Source of the DNA: Parietaria judaica
Lineage: Eukaryota; Streptophyta; Magnoliopsida; Rosales; Urticaceae
Direction of reading: 5' to 3'
DNA: 64,000 nt
Assembly (NCBI GenBank): GCA_954871525.1
Contig: CATOZS010000011.1
Coordinates: forward strand, 186,001 to 250,000
Program-made: the position numbers and the translations under genes
Part shown: in pieces, positions 63,944 to 64,000 of the stretch
Position numbering within the stretch: the stretch's first letter is position 1
How the letters are laid out: every line of letters begins with the position of its first letter
The notes under the pieces: model-generated
The model's database searches: none
The model's input: the letters and a program-made list of their open reading frames with translations, nothing else
Told to the model about the DNA's origin: nothing

Positions 63944-64000
63944 CTTACGAAAGCAAATACGATATGTTCTTGATTAAATTTGAGTTGCTAGACCATAATT
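63944..64000 (+). repeat. Partial monomer M183, cut by the window end
   Basis: The first 57 bp of the unit are present and match the consensus. The array evidently continues beyond the window. Confidence 0.9.

Larger units (their letters stand above)
1..64000 (+). repeat. Satellite DNA array, 351-bp monomer, 182 full copies
   Basis: The sequence repeats itself with a period of 351 bp from end to end, always in the same orientation. The phase marker cttacgaaag starts at 1, 352, 703, 1054 and so on to 63944. There are 182 complete units plus 57 bp. Fourteen units are not 351 bp: five of 363 (21059, 21422, 22136, 27062, 27776), five of 352 (25657, 28841, 32703, 34108, 37970) and four of 350 (16849, 18252, 23903, 42183). 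The consensus is about 30.5% G+C, and monomers differ from it at about 0 to 5 positions. All six frames are closed, with stop-to-stop intervals of about 120 nt at most on the given strand and about 90 nt on the other. No unique DNA, transposon or inversion interrupts it. Long homogeneous arrays of this kind are typical of eukaryotic centromeric or pericentromeric heterochromatin. Location and species are inferred, not seen. The strand is arbitrary. Confidence 0.98.

Noticed and set aside
1..64000. A repeated protein-coding gene, since 351 is a multiple of 3
   Set aside because: Every forward frame of the consensus has stops no more than about 120 nt apart and every reverse frame no more than about 90 nt, so no open frame passes from one monomer to the next.
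1..64000. CRISPR array
   Set aside because: The whole 351-bp unit repeats, spacers included. There are no short repeats with unique spacers and no cas genes.
1..64000. Telomere or subtelomere
   Set aside because: TTAGGG-type hexamers are single and dispersed within the unit; there is no tandem telomeric run.
1..64000. Assignment to a named satellite (beetle TCAST, Drosophila 1.688/359-bp, plant 350-bp families)
   Set aside because: Unit length and base composition are similar in general terms, but I cannot match the sequence from memory, so naming it would be a guess.
1..64000. rDNA spacer or histone-type tandem gene array
   Set aside because: The unit is too short and contains no conserved RNA or coding segment.

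Overview
The whole window is one uninterrupted satellite DNA array. A unit of 351 bp is repeated head to tail, always in the same orientation, from base 1 to base 64000. Fixing the start of the unit at its first ten bases (cttacgaaag), I count 182 complete monomers (M1 to M182) ending at 63943, plus a 57-bp piece of M183. The lengths add up exactly: 182 x 351, plus five monomers with +12 bp, five with +1 bp and four with -1 bp. I see no gene, RNA gene, transposon, CRISPR array, inversion or unique spacer. Both ends are cut inside the array, so neither flank is visible.

The monomer is about 70% A+T. In every one of the six frames the consensus meets a stop within about 120 nt, so it does not code for protein. 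A multi-kilobase homogeneous array like this indicates pericentromeric, centromeric or other heterochromatin of a eukaryotic chromosome. I do not recognise the family by sequence and cannot name the species. CpG is not depleted (about 10 per monomer, against about 8 expected from base composition). That argues against a heavily CpG-methylated vertebrate or plant genome and fits an insect or another invertebrate; this is a weak inference.

Monomer positions below (s1 to s351) are counted from cttacgaaag. Monomers differ from the consensus at roughly 0 to 5 bases, and a few diagnostic sites recur: s44, s57, s90, s139, s145, s170, s179, s198, s200, s251-252, s265, s305, s313-314 and s334. Reading those sites as a barcode shows layered higher-order structure:
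(1) 352-9126: a block rich in T179, present as two copies 12 to 14 monomers apart.
(2) 8776-15444: two stretches in which a T200 variant alternates with the consensus form, around seven consecutive consensus monomers at 10531-12987.
(3) 15445-21058: nearly pure consensus, with a pair of monomers sharing a 1-bp deletion.
(4) 21059-29543: a haplotype with two linked insertions, present in two related blocks 5.6 kb apart.
(5) 29544-36565: near-consensus, with a five-monomer duplication.
(6) 36566-53413: the best developed higher-order repeat, built from modules carrying A139, T179, A265 and C334.
(7) 53414-63943: a different local set (T198, A305, T313/T314, A170, much C334), ending with a 702-bp dimer duplicated in tandem.

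There are no genes to work together here. The biology is in how the array is built: repeated local amplification by unequal exchange or a similar process, at scales of 2, 4, 5, 7-8 and 12-16 monomers. Some segments inside the monomer hardly vary, and these are candidates for protein binding or chromatin function.
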